Of a DNA stretch of 64,000 bases, positions 35,140 through 43,586 are shown one piece after another. Below the pieces are notes generated by a model, which made no database searches, had not been told where the DNA came from, and saw nothing but the letters and a program-made list of their open reading frames with translations. Origin of the DNA: Pseudomonas chlororaphis (GTDB lineage Bacteria; Pseudomonadota; Gammaproteobacteria; Pseudomonadales; Pseudomonadaceae); assembly GCF_001921865.1 (NCBI RefSeq), contig NZ_MSCT01000019.1:372001-436000 (forward strand), read 5' to 3'. The position numbers were made by a program, and so were the translations under genes. Numbering within the stretch: position 1 is the stretch's first letter; the number at the start of each line of letters is the position of its first letter.

Positions 35140-35226
35140 ACCGGCGTTTCTGAATCGATGCCAGGGAAGGCGTCGACGCCGACAGGGCTCTATAGTGACC
35201 GGCAGTTCCCCTGCCCCGAGTCCGCC

Positions 35227-35766
35227 ATGAACCCAACCCCGTCCGAAACAACCTCTCCCGCGCCTGTCGACCACCTGCGCTTTCACCGTTCCCATGCCCA
35301 TCTGGCCCCGACCTTCGGCAACGACAGCTTCGCCCTCAAGGCCGAAGCCTTTGCCCGGTTTTTCGGCACGCCGGCCTTTCTGGGCGCACAAACCCTGATC
35401 GTGCTGGTCTGGGTCGGCCTCAACCTGAACGGCGCGACGCACTTCGACGTCTACCCGTTCATCCTGCTCAACCTGGCCTTCAGCCTGCAATCGGCCTACG
35501 CCGCACCGCTGATCCTGCTGGCCCAGACCCGCCAGGCCGCGCGCGACAAAGCCCAGACCGACGCCGATGCCCAGCATCGCGAAGCCATTGCTGTCGCCAA
35601 CAGCGAACGCCAGGCCCAAGCCGCGCAGCATGCCGCGCAACTGCTCGAACTGCTGGAGCAGAACACCCGCCTGACTGAAATGACCAAGCAACTGACCGAG
35701 CGCATCGAGAACCTGACCAGCGAAATGCACCAGCACTTTGTGCTCAAGGATCAACCACCGGCGTAA
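35227..35766 (+). CDS. DUF1003 membrane protein
   Basis: A 179-residue inner-membrane protein of the DUF1003 family. It has two hydrophobic segments (FLGAQTLIVLVWVGLNL and FILLNLAFSLQSAYAAPLIL) and the conserved block DVYPFILLNLAFS followed by APLILLAQTRQAARDKAQ. The last 70 residues (about 110-179) form a long amphipathic coiled coil (HAAQLLELLEQNTRLTEMTK) in the cytoplasm. The function of the family is unknown. It is probably monocistronic and convergent with a LysR gene. Confidence 0.87.
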   Translation: MNPTPSETTSPAPVDHLRFHRSHAHLAPTFGNDSFALKAEAFARFFGTPAFLGAQTLIVLVWVGLNLNGATHFDVYPFILLNLAFSLQSAYAAPLILLAQTRQAARDKAQTDADAQHREAIAVANSERQAQAAQHAAQLLELLEQNTRLTEMTKQLTERIENLTSEMHQHFVLKDQPPA

Positions 35767-35767
35767 C

Positions 35768-36640
35768 TCACTGCGGGGCGCGAAGGCGCAGGCTCAATTC
35801 GTCGAACAGCGTCACCACCGCACGCAGCGCCCGACAATCGGGCCGGGTCAGCAACCAGAGCGCGGTGTCGCAGCCCGGCAGCGGGTCGCTCAAGGGTTGC
35901 AGGTCGTGGCTGCGATCGAGGAGGAAATCCGGCAACACCGCCACGCCCAGTCCGGCTTTCACCAGTTCGCTGACTGCCAGCATGCTGTTGCAGCGATAGC
36001 CCGGTATCACCCCCGGCAACGCCTGGCGGCGCCAGGCCACTGTGGCGTGGTCCGGGAGGAAATCGTCCGGGGCGATCCAGGTCAGCTCGGCCAGCTGTGC
36101 AGCGGCCGCCGACCGGGCATAGCTCGGACTCGCGCAGACCCGGTAGGACACCGCACGCAATTGGCGGCCCACCAGATGCTCGGGCGGCGAACGGGTCAGG
36201 CGCAGGGCAAGATCGGCGTCGCGCCGGCTGAGGTTGGCGAAATCGTTGGACGTGCTGAGCTCCAGGGCCAGCGCCGGGTAACGCGACATGAACTGCGCCA
36301 GTGCCGGCAACAGCACGCCCTGCAACACCGAATCGGTACAGGTCAGGCGCACCGTGCCGCTGACCACCGCGCCACCCTGCTCCACCCCGACCCGCGCCGC
36401 GTCCAATGCCTGTTCGGCGCGCTCGGCCTGCTCGGCCAACGTACGGGCCAGGCCCGTGGGCAAGTAACCGGCGCGGCTCTTGTCGAATAGCTGCTGGCCC
36501 AGCGCGGCCTCCAGGCGCCGCACGGCACGGAATACCGTGGACACATCCACCTTCAGCAGCGCCGCCGCACGGGCCAGGGAGCCGCCGCGCACCAGGGCGA
36601 GGATCAGCGACAGGTCGGGATAGTCGAGCTGATAGTGCAC
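35768..36640 (-). CDS. LysR-family regulator
   Basis: A 290-residue LysR-type regulator. The winged HTH is at about residues 5-60 (LSLILALVRGGSLARAAALL; VSTVFRAVRRLEAALGQQLF), followed by the periplasmic-binding-protein-like effector domain. I chose the GTG at 36640 (VHYQLDYPDL). The frame continues upstream to 37294, but that part is antisense to the amidotransferase gene and not real. It is divergent from the amidotransferase-monooxygenase pair with about 100 bp between starts, so it likely regulates them. Confidence 0.88.
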   Translation of the reverse strand: MHYQLDYPDLSLILALVRGGSLARAAALLKVDVSTVFRAVRRLEAALGQQLFDKSRAGYLPTGLARTLAEQAERAEQALDAARVGVEQGGAVVSGTVRLTCTDSVLQGVLLPALAQFMSRYPALALELSTSNDFANLSRRDADLALRLTRSPPEHLVGRQLRAVSYRVCASPSYARSAAAAQLAELTWIAPDDFLPDHATVAWRRQALPGVIPGYRCNSMLAVSELVKAGLGVAVLPDFLLDRSHDLQPLSDPLPGCDTALWLLTRPDCRALRAVVTLFDELSLRLRAPQ

Positions 36641-36742
36641 AGCTGCATTGATCACTTGGATAAACGCCAATATTGAATGCGTGGGCGCCAATCTATAGTG
36701 GCCTTCGCCGATCGACAAGCGCCGGCCCATAGGGAGACGTCC

Positions 36743-37456
36743 ATGCCTCATCTCGCACCCACCCTGCACATCGCCCTGGTGGGCGACTACGACCCGCACG
36801 TCACCGCGCACCAGGCCATTCCCCTGGCGCTGCAAATGGCGGCCGAGGAAACCAGCCTCAAGGTGCACTACCAATGGCTGGCCACCGACAGCCTGGCCAG
36901 TAGCGAAGCGCTGCAGCCTTTCGACGGGATCTGGTGCGTGCCTGCCAGCCCCTACCGCTCCATGGACGGCGCCCTGCGTGCCATCCGCTTTGCCCGCGAA
37001 CAGCAGCGGCCCTTCCTCGGCACCTGCGGCGGCTTTCAGCATGCGGTGCTGGAATACGCGCGCAACGTGCTGGGCTGGGCCGACGCCGAACATGGCGAAA
37101 CCCATCCCGAAGCCGAGCGTGCCCTGCTCACCCCGCTGACCTGCGCCCTGGTGGAAGCCACCGACAGCATCCGTCTGTGCGCAGGCAGCCGCATCGCCGC
37201 CGCGTATGGCGAGCACGTGATCAGCGAAGGGTATCGATGCCGCTACGGGGTCAACCCGGCGTTCGCGGCGCAACTGCTCAAGCACGACTTGCACCCCAGC
37301 GGCTACGACTCGGCCGGCGACCTGCGGGCGGTGGAACTGCGCGACCAGCCATTTTTCGTCGCCACCCTGTTCCAGCCGGAGCGGGCCGCGCTCAAAGGCG
37401 TGGTCCCGCCCCTGGTCAGCGCCCTGCTCGCCGCGTGCCTGGAGCGACGCGCATGA
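36743..37456 (+). CDS. CTP-synthase-like class I glutamine amidotransferase
   Basis: A 237-residue stand-alone protein similar to the glutaminase domain of CTP synthase. It has PFDGIWCVPASPYRSMDGALRA and the nucleophile elbow FLGTCGGFQH with C95. It also keeps SEGYRCRYGVNP, like the CTP synthase region before the active-site His. The His-x-Glu step is altered: the motif reads FQPE (210-213), with Gln replacing the catalytic His of FHPE. Glutamine hydrolysis may therefore be lost or changed. It ends in an ATGA overlap with the monooxygenase gene and is divergent from LysR. The function is unknown. Confidence 0.88.
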   Translation: MPHLAPTLHIALVGDYDPHVTAHQAIPLALQMAAEETSLKVHYQWLATDSLASSEALQPFDGIWCVPASPYRSMDGALRAIRFAREQQRPFLGTCGGFQHAVLEYARNVLGWADAEHGETHPEAERALLTPLTCALVEATDSIRLCAGSRIAAAYGEHVISEGYRCRYGVNPAFAAQLLKHDLHPSGYDSAGDLRAVELRDQPFFVATLFQPERAALKGVVPPLVSALLAACLERRA

Positions 37457-37776
37457 TCGCCCGCACTCCGGAGCCGCCCTACTACGCGGTGATTTTCAGC
37501 GCACAACGCAATGCCCCGGACCCGGCCTACGAGCAGGCCGCCGAGCGCATGGTCGAACTGGCGCAGCAGCAACCGGGATTCCTCGGCATGGAGTTCGCGC
37601 GCAACCCGGACGGTTTCGGCATCACCGTGTCCTATTGGCAGGATCAGGCTTCGATCCTCGCCTGGAAGCAGCACGCCGAACACCGCATCGCTCGCGAGCG
37701 CGGGCGCAGCGACTGGTACGCGGCGTGCCAGACCCGGGTGTGCAAGGTCGAGCGCGCTTATCTGTTCGAGGGCTGA
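37453..37776 (+). CDS. Antibiotic biosynthesis monooxygenase (ABM) family protein
   Basis: A 107-residue ABM-fold (dimeric ferredoxin-like barrel) protein. It begins MIARTPEPPYYAVIFSAQRN and contains MVELAQQQPGFLGMEFARNP, then GITVSYWQDQASILAWKQHAEH, the pattern of the ABM/YgiN-like group. Its start overlaps the amidotransferase stop by 4 bp, so the two proteins are coupled in translation. The substrate is unknown. Such proteins often act as cofactor-free monooxygenases or accessory factors. Confidence 0.88.
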   Translation: MIARTPEPPYYAVIFSAQRNAPDPAYEQAAERMVELAQQQPGFLGMEFARNPDGFGITVSYWQDQASILAWKQHAEHRIARERGRSDWYAACQTRVCKVERAYLFEG

Positions 37777-37782
37777 AAATCT

Positions 37783-37850
37783 TATCGCAAGCACACTCGC
37801 GCCTACAGGATGAACACCGTCCTGTGTAGGAGCGAGCGTGCTCGCGATAG
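37783..37850. repeat. REP pair after the ABM gene
   Basis: TTATCGCAAGCACACTCGCGCCTACAG faces CTGTGTAGGAGCGAGCGTGCTCGCGAT with a short spacer. The left unit has several changes; the right unit is intact. Confidence 0.88.
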
Positions 37851-37865
37851 CGTCAGCCCGCCCCC

Positions 37866-38195
37866 CTACAGTTCGCGGACCAGGTTGCGCTGCGCCGAAA
37901 TTTCCGGCAGGTCGCTGCGGCGCATGTACACGCGCAAGGGTTCGCTGATGTTGATGCGCTCGTCGATGTTCTGTTCCAGCAGCAACTGGATCAGCTCGCG
38001 CTTGAGCACCATGAGCTGGCCTTCGGCGGCGGCCCAGACGAACTCGCTGGCGGGAATGATGGCGTCGTCGGCGACGTCCATGCCGAAGGAGTCTTCGCTG
38101 AACCGCACGATGTGCTGGCCGCTCTTGCGGTTGAAACCGACAAAGCCCTTGAGCTGGTCGGCGGCCTGGCAGATGAGTTCGGATGTGATACGCAT
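37866..38195 (-). CDS. Conserved hypothetical protein
   Basis: A 109-residue soluble protein that I do not recognise by function. It contains ELICQAADQLKGFVGFNRKS and RFSEDSFGMDVADDAIIPAS, then ends KRELIQLLLEQNIDERINIS plus a short basic tail. Composition is normal for the host and there is no membrane segment. I chose the ATG at 38195; a GTG four codons earlier is possible. It is monocistronic, between a REP pair and the divergent glpQ. Confidence 0.75.
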   Translation of the reverse strand: MRITSELICQAADQLKGFVGFNRKSGQHIVRFSEDSFGMDVADDAIIPASEFVWAAAEGQLMVLKRELIQLLLEQNIDERINISEPLRVYMRRSDLPEISAQRNLVREL

Positions 38196-38446
38196 GGTAA
38201 ACCTCACTGGAAGTCCCGCGGGACAGGTGATCGATGGTTTACACGCCGGGCAAGGGTGGAAATGTGTGGCTGGCTTCCCTCTGCCGGGGAAACTTCAGGA
38301 CGCAAGCGTACTGCAAAGCGCCCGGCAAAAGCGTCGGAAAATTTGCCGCATGCGCAGATTTATGTCGGTTTCGCGATAGCACAACGGCCCTTCAATTGTT
38401 AAAAGGTAATCCTTTGAAAACCGCTCTCCACGAAAGGACCTCGACC

Positions 38447-39571
38447 ATGCCTGCCACCTTCACCAAAAGCGCCCTGTTGCTGAGCCTGATGCTTGGCCTG
38501 AGCCAGGCACAGGCCGCCAGCCCGAGCCCCACCGCGCTAGCCATCAGCCAGGGCATCCCGCACCCGGCGGTGATCGCGCACCGCGGCGCGTCCTTCGATG
38601 CGCCGGAGTCCACCGCCGCCGCCTACAAGCTGGCCCGCGACCTGGGTGCCGACTACCTGGAAATGGACCTGCAACGCAGCAAGGACGGCGTGCTGTTCGC
38701 CCTGCACGACAACAACCTGCAACGCACCACCGACGTCGCCAGCAAGTTCCCGGAGCGCAAGGACAGCCCGGCCAACGCCTTCACCATGGCCGAACTGAAA
38801 ACCCTCGATGCCGGCAGTTGGTTCAACCAGGCCTATCCCGAGCGGGCCCGCCCGAGCTACGTCGGCCTGAAGATCCTGACCCTCGACGAAATCATCGACA
38901 TTGCCCAGAGCAGCCCGCAGCACAAGCCGGGCCTGTACATCGAGACCAAGGAACCCAAGCAGTTCCCTGGCATCGAGCGCGACCTCAAGGAAAAACTCCA
39001 GGACCGCGGCTGGCTCAGCCCGGCCGGTTCCAAGCTGGCGAAAAGCGAGCTGGCGGTAGGCCAGGGCAAAGGCAAAGTGGTGTTGCAGACGTTCGAGAAG
39101 AGCAGCCTGGAACTGCTGCAGAAAGAAATGCCGAAAGTGCCGAAGATTCTCCTGCTGTGGGTCGGCGAAGGCAGCATCGAACCCAAGTCCAAGGTGACCT
39201 TCGCCGAGAGCGGCGAGAAAACCAAGGCCGCCTACTACGCCAAGCAAGAGCCCAAGGACGAAGCCGAATTCAAGCAATGGGTCGACTACGCCAAAGCCCA
39301 GGGCGCTATCGGCACCGGCCCTTCGGCGTTGCTGACCGAGCTGGGCGACCAGAGCTATTCGGACCTGGTCAAGCCCTGGATGAACCAGTACACCCACGAC
39401 CATGGCTTGCTGGTGCACGTGTACACCATCGACGAACCGGTGGACTTCAAGAAGGTGCTGGACGCTGGCGTCGACGGCATTTTCACCAACCGCGCCGCGG
39501 AGCTGCTCAAGTACGTCAAGCGCCCGGCCAGCGCCAGCGTGACCCAGTTGCTCGAGGCCAACGGCTACTGA
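38447..39571 (+). CDS. glpQ: Periplasmic glycerophosphodiester phosphodiesterase
   Basis: Hydrolyses glycerophosphodiesters to glycerol-3-phosphate and an alcohol in the periplasm. The 374-residue precursor has the signal peptide LLLSLMLGLSQAQA. The catalytic TIM barrel shows HRGASFDAPESTAAAYKLA (His base and the first Glu), GADYLEMDLQ (metal ligands) and FALHDNNLQRTT (second His). The C-terminal VYTIDEPVDFKKVLDAGVDGIFT is also typical. Length and order fit GlpQ of Pseudomonas. The ribosome-binding site is GAAAGGA. An AraC gene follows 10 bp later, so they may be cotranscribed. Confidence 0.93.
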   Translation: MPATFTKSALLLSLMLGLSQAQAASPSPTALAISQGIPHPAVIAHRGASFDAPESTAAAYKLARDLGADYLEMDLQRSKDGVLFALHDNNLQRTTDVASKFPERKDSPANAFTMAELKTLDAGSWFNQAYPERARPSYVGLKILTLDEIIDIAQSSPQHKPGLYIETKEPKQFPGIERDLKEKLQDRGWLSPAGSKLAKSELAVGQGKGKVVLQTFEKSSLELLQKEMPKVPKILLLWVGEGSIEPKSKVTFAESGEKTKAAYYAKQEPKDEAEFKQWVDYAKAQGAIGTGPSALLTELGDQSYSDLVKPWMNQYTHDHGLLVHVYTIDEPVDFKKVLDAGVDGIFTNRAAELLKYVKRPASASVTQLLEANGY

Positions 39572-39581
39572 GCCCACCGCC

Positions 39582-40262
39582 GTGCACACGCCCGAGTGGA
39601 CAGGCCAGTTGTGGCTCGGGCCTGACTACGGACTGATCCAGGGGGAGTTGGGGCGCACCGCGCCCCATGCCCACTACGCCCACCAACTGATCCTCGCCCC
39701 CGACACACCCGTCACCGTCAGCCTCGACGGCCAGCCCTGCACTGCCCGGCAAGTGTTTATCCCGGCCCTGCAACGCCATGCGATCCTCGATGCGCCTGGA
39801 ACCCTGTTCACCCTCTACGCCGAACCGCTGACGATCGACGCCCAAGACCTGCAACGCAGCCTGCTAGGCGTCGAACTATCGCTACCGGCGCTGGCCGAGG
39901 CACTGCGGCGCTGCCCACGCCGGACCTTGCAGGATCGACGCGTGGAAAAGGCCCTCGCCGCCCTCGACCGGCAACTGACCGGCAAGGTCTCGGCCAGTGC
40001 CCTGGCAGCCCACGCGCACCTGTCCCTGAGCCAGCTGGAACGGCTGTTCAGCGGCCAGCTCGGGTTGCCGGTGCGGCGCCTGGTGCTGTGGCGGCGCCTG
40101 CGCCTGGCGATGGGCCTGGTGCTGGCGGGCCAGGCGGTCACCGAGGCGGCCCACGGTGCTGGCTTCGCCGATTCCGCGCACTTCTCCCGAACCCTGAAAT
40201 CCCTGTTCGGCGTCACGGCGCGCCAAGCCCTGCAACGCATCGAACTGCACCTGCTGGACTGA
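39582..40262 (+). CDS. AraC-family regulator, short
   Basis: A 226-residue regulator starting at GTG (39582). It has a reduced N-terminal cupin-like part (HAHYAHQLILAPDTPVTVSL) and a C-terminal AraC domain (VSASALAAHAHLSLSQLERL; VTEAAHGAGFADSAHFSRTL). It begins 10 bp after glpQ on the same strand and ends 1 bp from the convergent sterol-desaturase gene. Its target is unknown; glpQ or the desaturase gene are the nearest candidates. Confidence 0.87.
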   Translation: MHTPEWTGQLWLGPDYGLIQGELGRTAPHAHYAHQLILAPDTPVTVSLDGQPCTARQVFIPALQRHAILDAPGTLFTLYAEPLTIDAQDLQRSLLGVELSLPALAEALRRCPRRTLQDRRVEKALAALDRQLTGKVSASALAAHAHLSLSQLERLFSGQLGLPVRRLVLWRRLRLAMGLVLAGQAVTEAAHGAGFADSAHFSRTLKSLFGVTARQALQRIELHLLD

Positions 40263-40263
40263 C

Positions 40264-41151
40264 TCAACGGCGCAACGGCAAGGGCACCGGCGGTTCCTCC
40301 TGAACGGCTTGCCTGCTGAAAGGAGCCAGCAACTGTCGCCCGTAGGACTGCGGATAATCCGGCTGGCTGCCGATGCCCAGGTCGCCCTGGCGGATCGGGT
40401 AGGCCGAGGAGTAGAACACCGTGCCGAGCAGCCAGTCCCAGACATTCAAGAACAGGCCGAAATTCACATTGCCGGCGGTGCCGTACTTCATGTGGTGAAA
40501 ACGATGCATCGGCGCCCAGGCGAACACCCAGCCCAGGGGACCGGGCCGCAGGTCGACATTGGAATGCTGCAACAGCAGCTGGATAGCGATGGCGAACGCC
40601 AGCAACTGCGCCACCGGCAACGGGATGCCCAAAAACACCAGCGGCAACAGCCCGGCGCTGGCTTCCAACAATTGATGCAGCGGGTGCTTCATCAAGCCGT
40701 TGAAACCGTACAAGCGCTCCACGCTGTGATGCACCGCGTGCAAGCGCCACAGCCAGGGCAAGCGGTGGCTGAAGTAATGCGCCAGGGTCAGGCCACAGTC
40801 GGCGATGACAATCGCCAGCGCCAACTGCGCCCACAACGACCAGCCGCGCGGCCACAAGCCATCGAACGCCAGCAGGCTCACCAGCCCCGGCAACAGCAGC
40901 AGCCCCAGGGCGTTCAGGCTTTCGTTGACCAGTGCGTGCAGCACGTCGCGCAAGCGATCCTGCCGTGGACGGTTCCAGTCCACCTCGTAGGGCAACCACC
41001 ACTCCGCGAGAAAGGACACCCCCAACGCCACGGTGAACACCAGCAGCAACCCGCCCGGGGCCAGCCCCGGCGAGCCCATGACCCACACACCCGTGCCGAT
41101 GAAACCGAGAAAAAAGCCGGGGCCGTACACACCTTTGATCATGCGTTTCAT
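40264..41151 (-). CDS. Sterol desaturase/fatty acid hydroxylase family membrane protein
   Basis: A 295-residue integral membrane diiron enzyme. The His-box pattern is clear: HYFSH, then HAVHHS, and near the C-terminus HRFHH, all of which hold the di-iron centre in this superfamily. Four or more hydrophobic segments surround them. The substrate is not predictable; bacterial relatives act on fatty acids, carotenoids or alkyl lipids. I chose the ATG at 41151, preceded by AGGAGAGG. The frame extends 35 codons upstream. Confidence 0.88.
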   Translation of the reverse strand: MKRMIKGVYGPGFFLGFIGTGVWVMGSPGLAPGGLLLVFTVALGVSFLAEWWLPYEVDWNRPRQDRLRDVLHALVNESLNALGLLLLPGLVSLLAFDGLWPRGWSLWAQLALAIVIADCGLTLAHYFSHRLPWLWRLHAVHHSVERLYGFNGLMKHPLHQLLEASAGLLPLVFLGIPLPVAQLLAFAIAIQLLLQHSNVDLRPGPLGWVFAWAPMHRFHHMKYGTAGNVNFGLFLNVWDWLLGTVFYSSAYPIRQGDLGIGSQPDYPQSYGRQLLAPFSRQAVQEEPPVPLPLRR

Positions 41152-41303
41152 CACTGCCTCTCCTGTTCGAGAGCACAGTTTGAAATACCCGAGGGCCAAC
41201 GCAATTGAACAAACGGCGCAAAGCGTGCGCTGAATTAAGGGTGAATTAAGTTGCACCGGCTAATCTGAACCCACTTCAACGAATCACCCCAAGGAAAGAC
41301 ACC

Positions 41304-41621
41304 ATGAAAACTCTGACTGCCCTGTTCGCCGCCACCGCCCTGACCCTGACCGCCGGCCTGGCCCAGGCCGACGTACGCCCGGACCTGATCCCGGGCCTGC
41401 TCAAGTCCGGCACCATCATGGACCTGGAAAAACTCAACCAGGCCGCGCTGGCCGTACACCCGGGCACCACCGCCGCCAACATCACCGACACCGAGCTGGA
41501 GCAGACCGCCGCCGGCGGCTACGTCTACCAGGTGGAACTGCGCGACGCCAAGGGCGTGGAATGGGACGTCGACCTGGATGCCAAGACCGGCAAGGTGCTG
41601 AGCAACAAGCAAGACCAGTAA
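41304..41621 (+). CDS. PepSY-domain periplasmic protein
   Basis: A 105-residue precursor with signal peptide TLTALFAATALTLTAGLAQA and a mature PepSY-type domain (MDLEKLNQAALAVHPGTTAA; GGYVYQVELRDAKGVEWDVD; DAKTGKVLSN). PepSY domains are thought to inhibit or bind peptidases or act near membrane signalling proteins. The ribosome-binding site is AAGGAAAG. It is divergent from the sterol-desaturase gene and convergent with a chemoreceptor across a shared terminator. Confidence 0.9.
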   Translation: MKTLTALFAATALTLTAGLAQADVRPDLIPGLLKSGTIMDLEKLNQAALAVHPGTTAANITDTELEQTAAGGYVYQVELRDAKGVEWDVDLDAKTGKVLSNKQDQ

Positions 41622-41634
41622 TTTTCCCCGCTAC

Positions 41635-41673
41635 AAAAAAAGCCGCGCGGCCCACAGGCCCCGCGGCTTTTTC
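41635..41673. terminator. Bidirectional terminator
   Basis: AAAAAAAGCCGCG and CGCGGCTTTTTC form the outer stem of a hairpin, with an inner GGCC pair. A-runs on the left and T-runs on the right allow use by both the PepSY gene and the convergent MCP gene. Confidence 0.9.
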
Positions 41674-41686
41674 ATTGCCCAACGCA

Positions 41687-43312
41687 TCAGGCACTTAGGC
41701 GTGCCGTCACCTCGTTCAACTGGCCCGACAGGTCGTGCAGGTTGTGGCTGGCGCTCTGGGTGCGCTGCACGTTATCCAGGTTGGTGCTGGCGATGGTGGT
41801 GATCTCGGTCAGGTTGCGCGAGATGTCCTCGGCAACCGAGGTCTGCTCTTCCGCCGCCGTGGCGATCTGCCGGTTCATATCGCGGATGGCCTCGACCGCC
41901 TCGGTGATCCGCTCCAGCATCGCCCCGGCCTGGGTCACCTGCTCGACGCTGGCGTCGCTGCGCGCCTGGCCGCTCTCGATCGCGTGGGCGGCGTCCAGCG
42001 CGCCGGTCTGCACGCTCTGGATGATCTGGTTGATCTCGATGATCGACGCCGCGGTGCGTTGCGCCAGGCTGCGCACCTCGTCGGCGACCACGGCGAAACC
42101 GCGTCCCGCCTCGCCGGCCCGCGCGGCCTCGATGGCGGCGTTGAGCGCCAGCAGGTTGGTCTGCTCGGCGATCCCGCGGATCACTTCCAGCACCTTGCCG
42201 ATGCGCCCGCTGTCGGTTTCCAGGCGGCGGATCACCTCGGCCGTATTGGCGATCTCGCCGCGCATCTGGGTGATGGTATGGATGGTGCCCTGCATCACCT
42301 GCTCGCCCTGCTGGGCCGACTGGTCGGCATCATCGGCAGCCCGCGCCGCGTCCGCCGCATGGCGCGCCACTTCCTGGGCGGTGGCGGACATTTCGTTCAT
42401 CGCCGTGGCCACCTGGTCGGTGCGGTTGAACTGCTCGTTGGTGCCCTGGGACATCAGGGTGGCAATGGCATTCAGCTCGCCGCTGGCGCTGTCCAGGTCG
42501 GACGCGCTGCGCTGCAGGCGGCTGAAGGTTTCGGCGAGAAAGTCGCGCAGGGTATTGGCGGCGACCGCCAGCTTGCCCAACTCGTCCTGGCGCGTACTGG
42601 CCACGCGCTGGGCAATCCGCCCGCGGCTGAGTTGCGCCACATAGTCGATCAACTGGCGGATCGGCTCCACCAGGCTGCGGTTGACCAGCCACAGGCTCAA
42701 CAACCCGATCAGCAGCCCCGAGGCCAGCATCACCAGAAGGCCGATCCAGACCGTGCGCTGCGCCCCGGCACTGATGGTTTGGGACTGCTCGCTGCCCTGT
42801 TTGCGCAACTCGTTCACCAGTTCGCTCATCTGCTCGCTGGTGGCACGGTCCACGCCCTTGACCGCGGCATCGCCGGCCGTCGGGTCGGCAGCGGCGGCGA
42901 CAAAGGCATCGCGACCTTTCTGGTAGGCGCCGCCCAGCAGGCGGTGTTCTTCACGCAGGCGTTCGATCCGGCTCCTGAGCGCCGCGTCGATGCCGGGCTC
43001 GGTCGCCAGTTGGCCAAGAATGCCCTGCACATCGCGCTGGCGGTCCTCGAACTGCTGCCAGTATTTGTTCAGGTCGGCGCTCTGCTTGCCGCGCAACAGG
43101 ACGTTTTTCCATTCCTGGACCTGGACCTTGAATTGCAGGTTGGCTTCATCGATCAACTGCGAGGTGCGCAGCGGCCCCTCGATCAACTCGCGATAACCTT
43201 GCACGCCATTGGACAGGAAGTGAAAACACGCCAGCGCGATCAACAGCATCGCCAACAGGCTGCCGCTCAACAGGGCCAGAACTTGCGCTCTCAGGGATTT
43301 TTGCAAGGACAT
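41687..43312 (-). CDS. Methyl-accepting chemotaxis protein
   Basis: A 541-residue transmembrane chemoreceptor. TM1 is at about 10-35 (LLSGSLLAMLLIALACFHF), followed by a periplasmic sensor of about 150 residues, predicted all-helical (YRELIEGPLRTSQLIDEANL onward). TM2 is near 190-210 (WIGLLVMLASGLLIGLLSLW), then a HAMP domain and a cytoplasmic signalling domain with the tip GIAEQTNLLALNAAIEAAR. It may respond to small organic ligands, which the sequence does not identify. It lacks a CheR-docking pentapeptide at the C-terminus. Confidence 0.93.
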   Translation of the reverse strand: MSLQKSLRAQVLALLSGSLLAMLLIALACFHFLSNGVQGYRELIEGPLRTSQLIDEANLQFKVQVQEWKNVLLRGKQSADLNKYWQQFEDRQRDVQGILGQLATEPGIDAALRSRIERLREEHRLLGGAYQKGRDAFVAAAADPTAGDAAVKGVDRATSEQMSELVNELRKQGSEQSQTISAGAQRTVWIGLLVMLASGLLIGLLSLWLVNRSLVEPIRQLIDYVAQLSRGRIAQRVASTRQDELGKLAVAANTLRDFLAETFSRLQRSASDLDSASGELNAIATLMSQGTNEQFNRTDQVATAMNEMSATAQEVARHAADAARAADDADQSAQQGEQVMQGTIHTITQMRGEIANTAEVIRRLETDSGRIGKVLEVIRGIAEQTNLLALNAAIEAARAGEAGRGFAVVADEVRSLAQRTAASIIEINQIIQSVQTGALDAAHAIESGQARSDASVEQVTQAGAMLERITEAVEAIRDMNRQIATAAEEQTSVAEDISRNLTEITTIASTNLDNVQRTQSASHNLHDLSGQLNEVTARLSA

Positions 43313-43586
43313 CGAATGAGATCTCTCAACAGGGATAGAGCACGCCCGAGGCGGGCATGGGTAAACATCCGAACATCCCTGTCAGGCGCGCCGGGGCCAG
43401 CCGATCGCACAATTGCTGTATGCGTGATCGGCCTGCAAGAAGCTTTCTTTAGGGCCTCCGACAGCCGGTTGGAACGCCGGACAGGGCACTTCAAACTGTC
43501 ACAAAATCGTCATGCGGCCTTGCGATGATCGGGCTCAAGTGAACCTGCGAAACCGCTTGCAGGCGCCTTCCCTCCAGCGAGCGTCC

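Noticed and set aside
36641..37294. Long N-terminal extension of the LysR gene
   Set aside because: It is antisense to the amidotransferase gene; the HTH begins immediately after the GTG at 36640.
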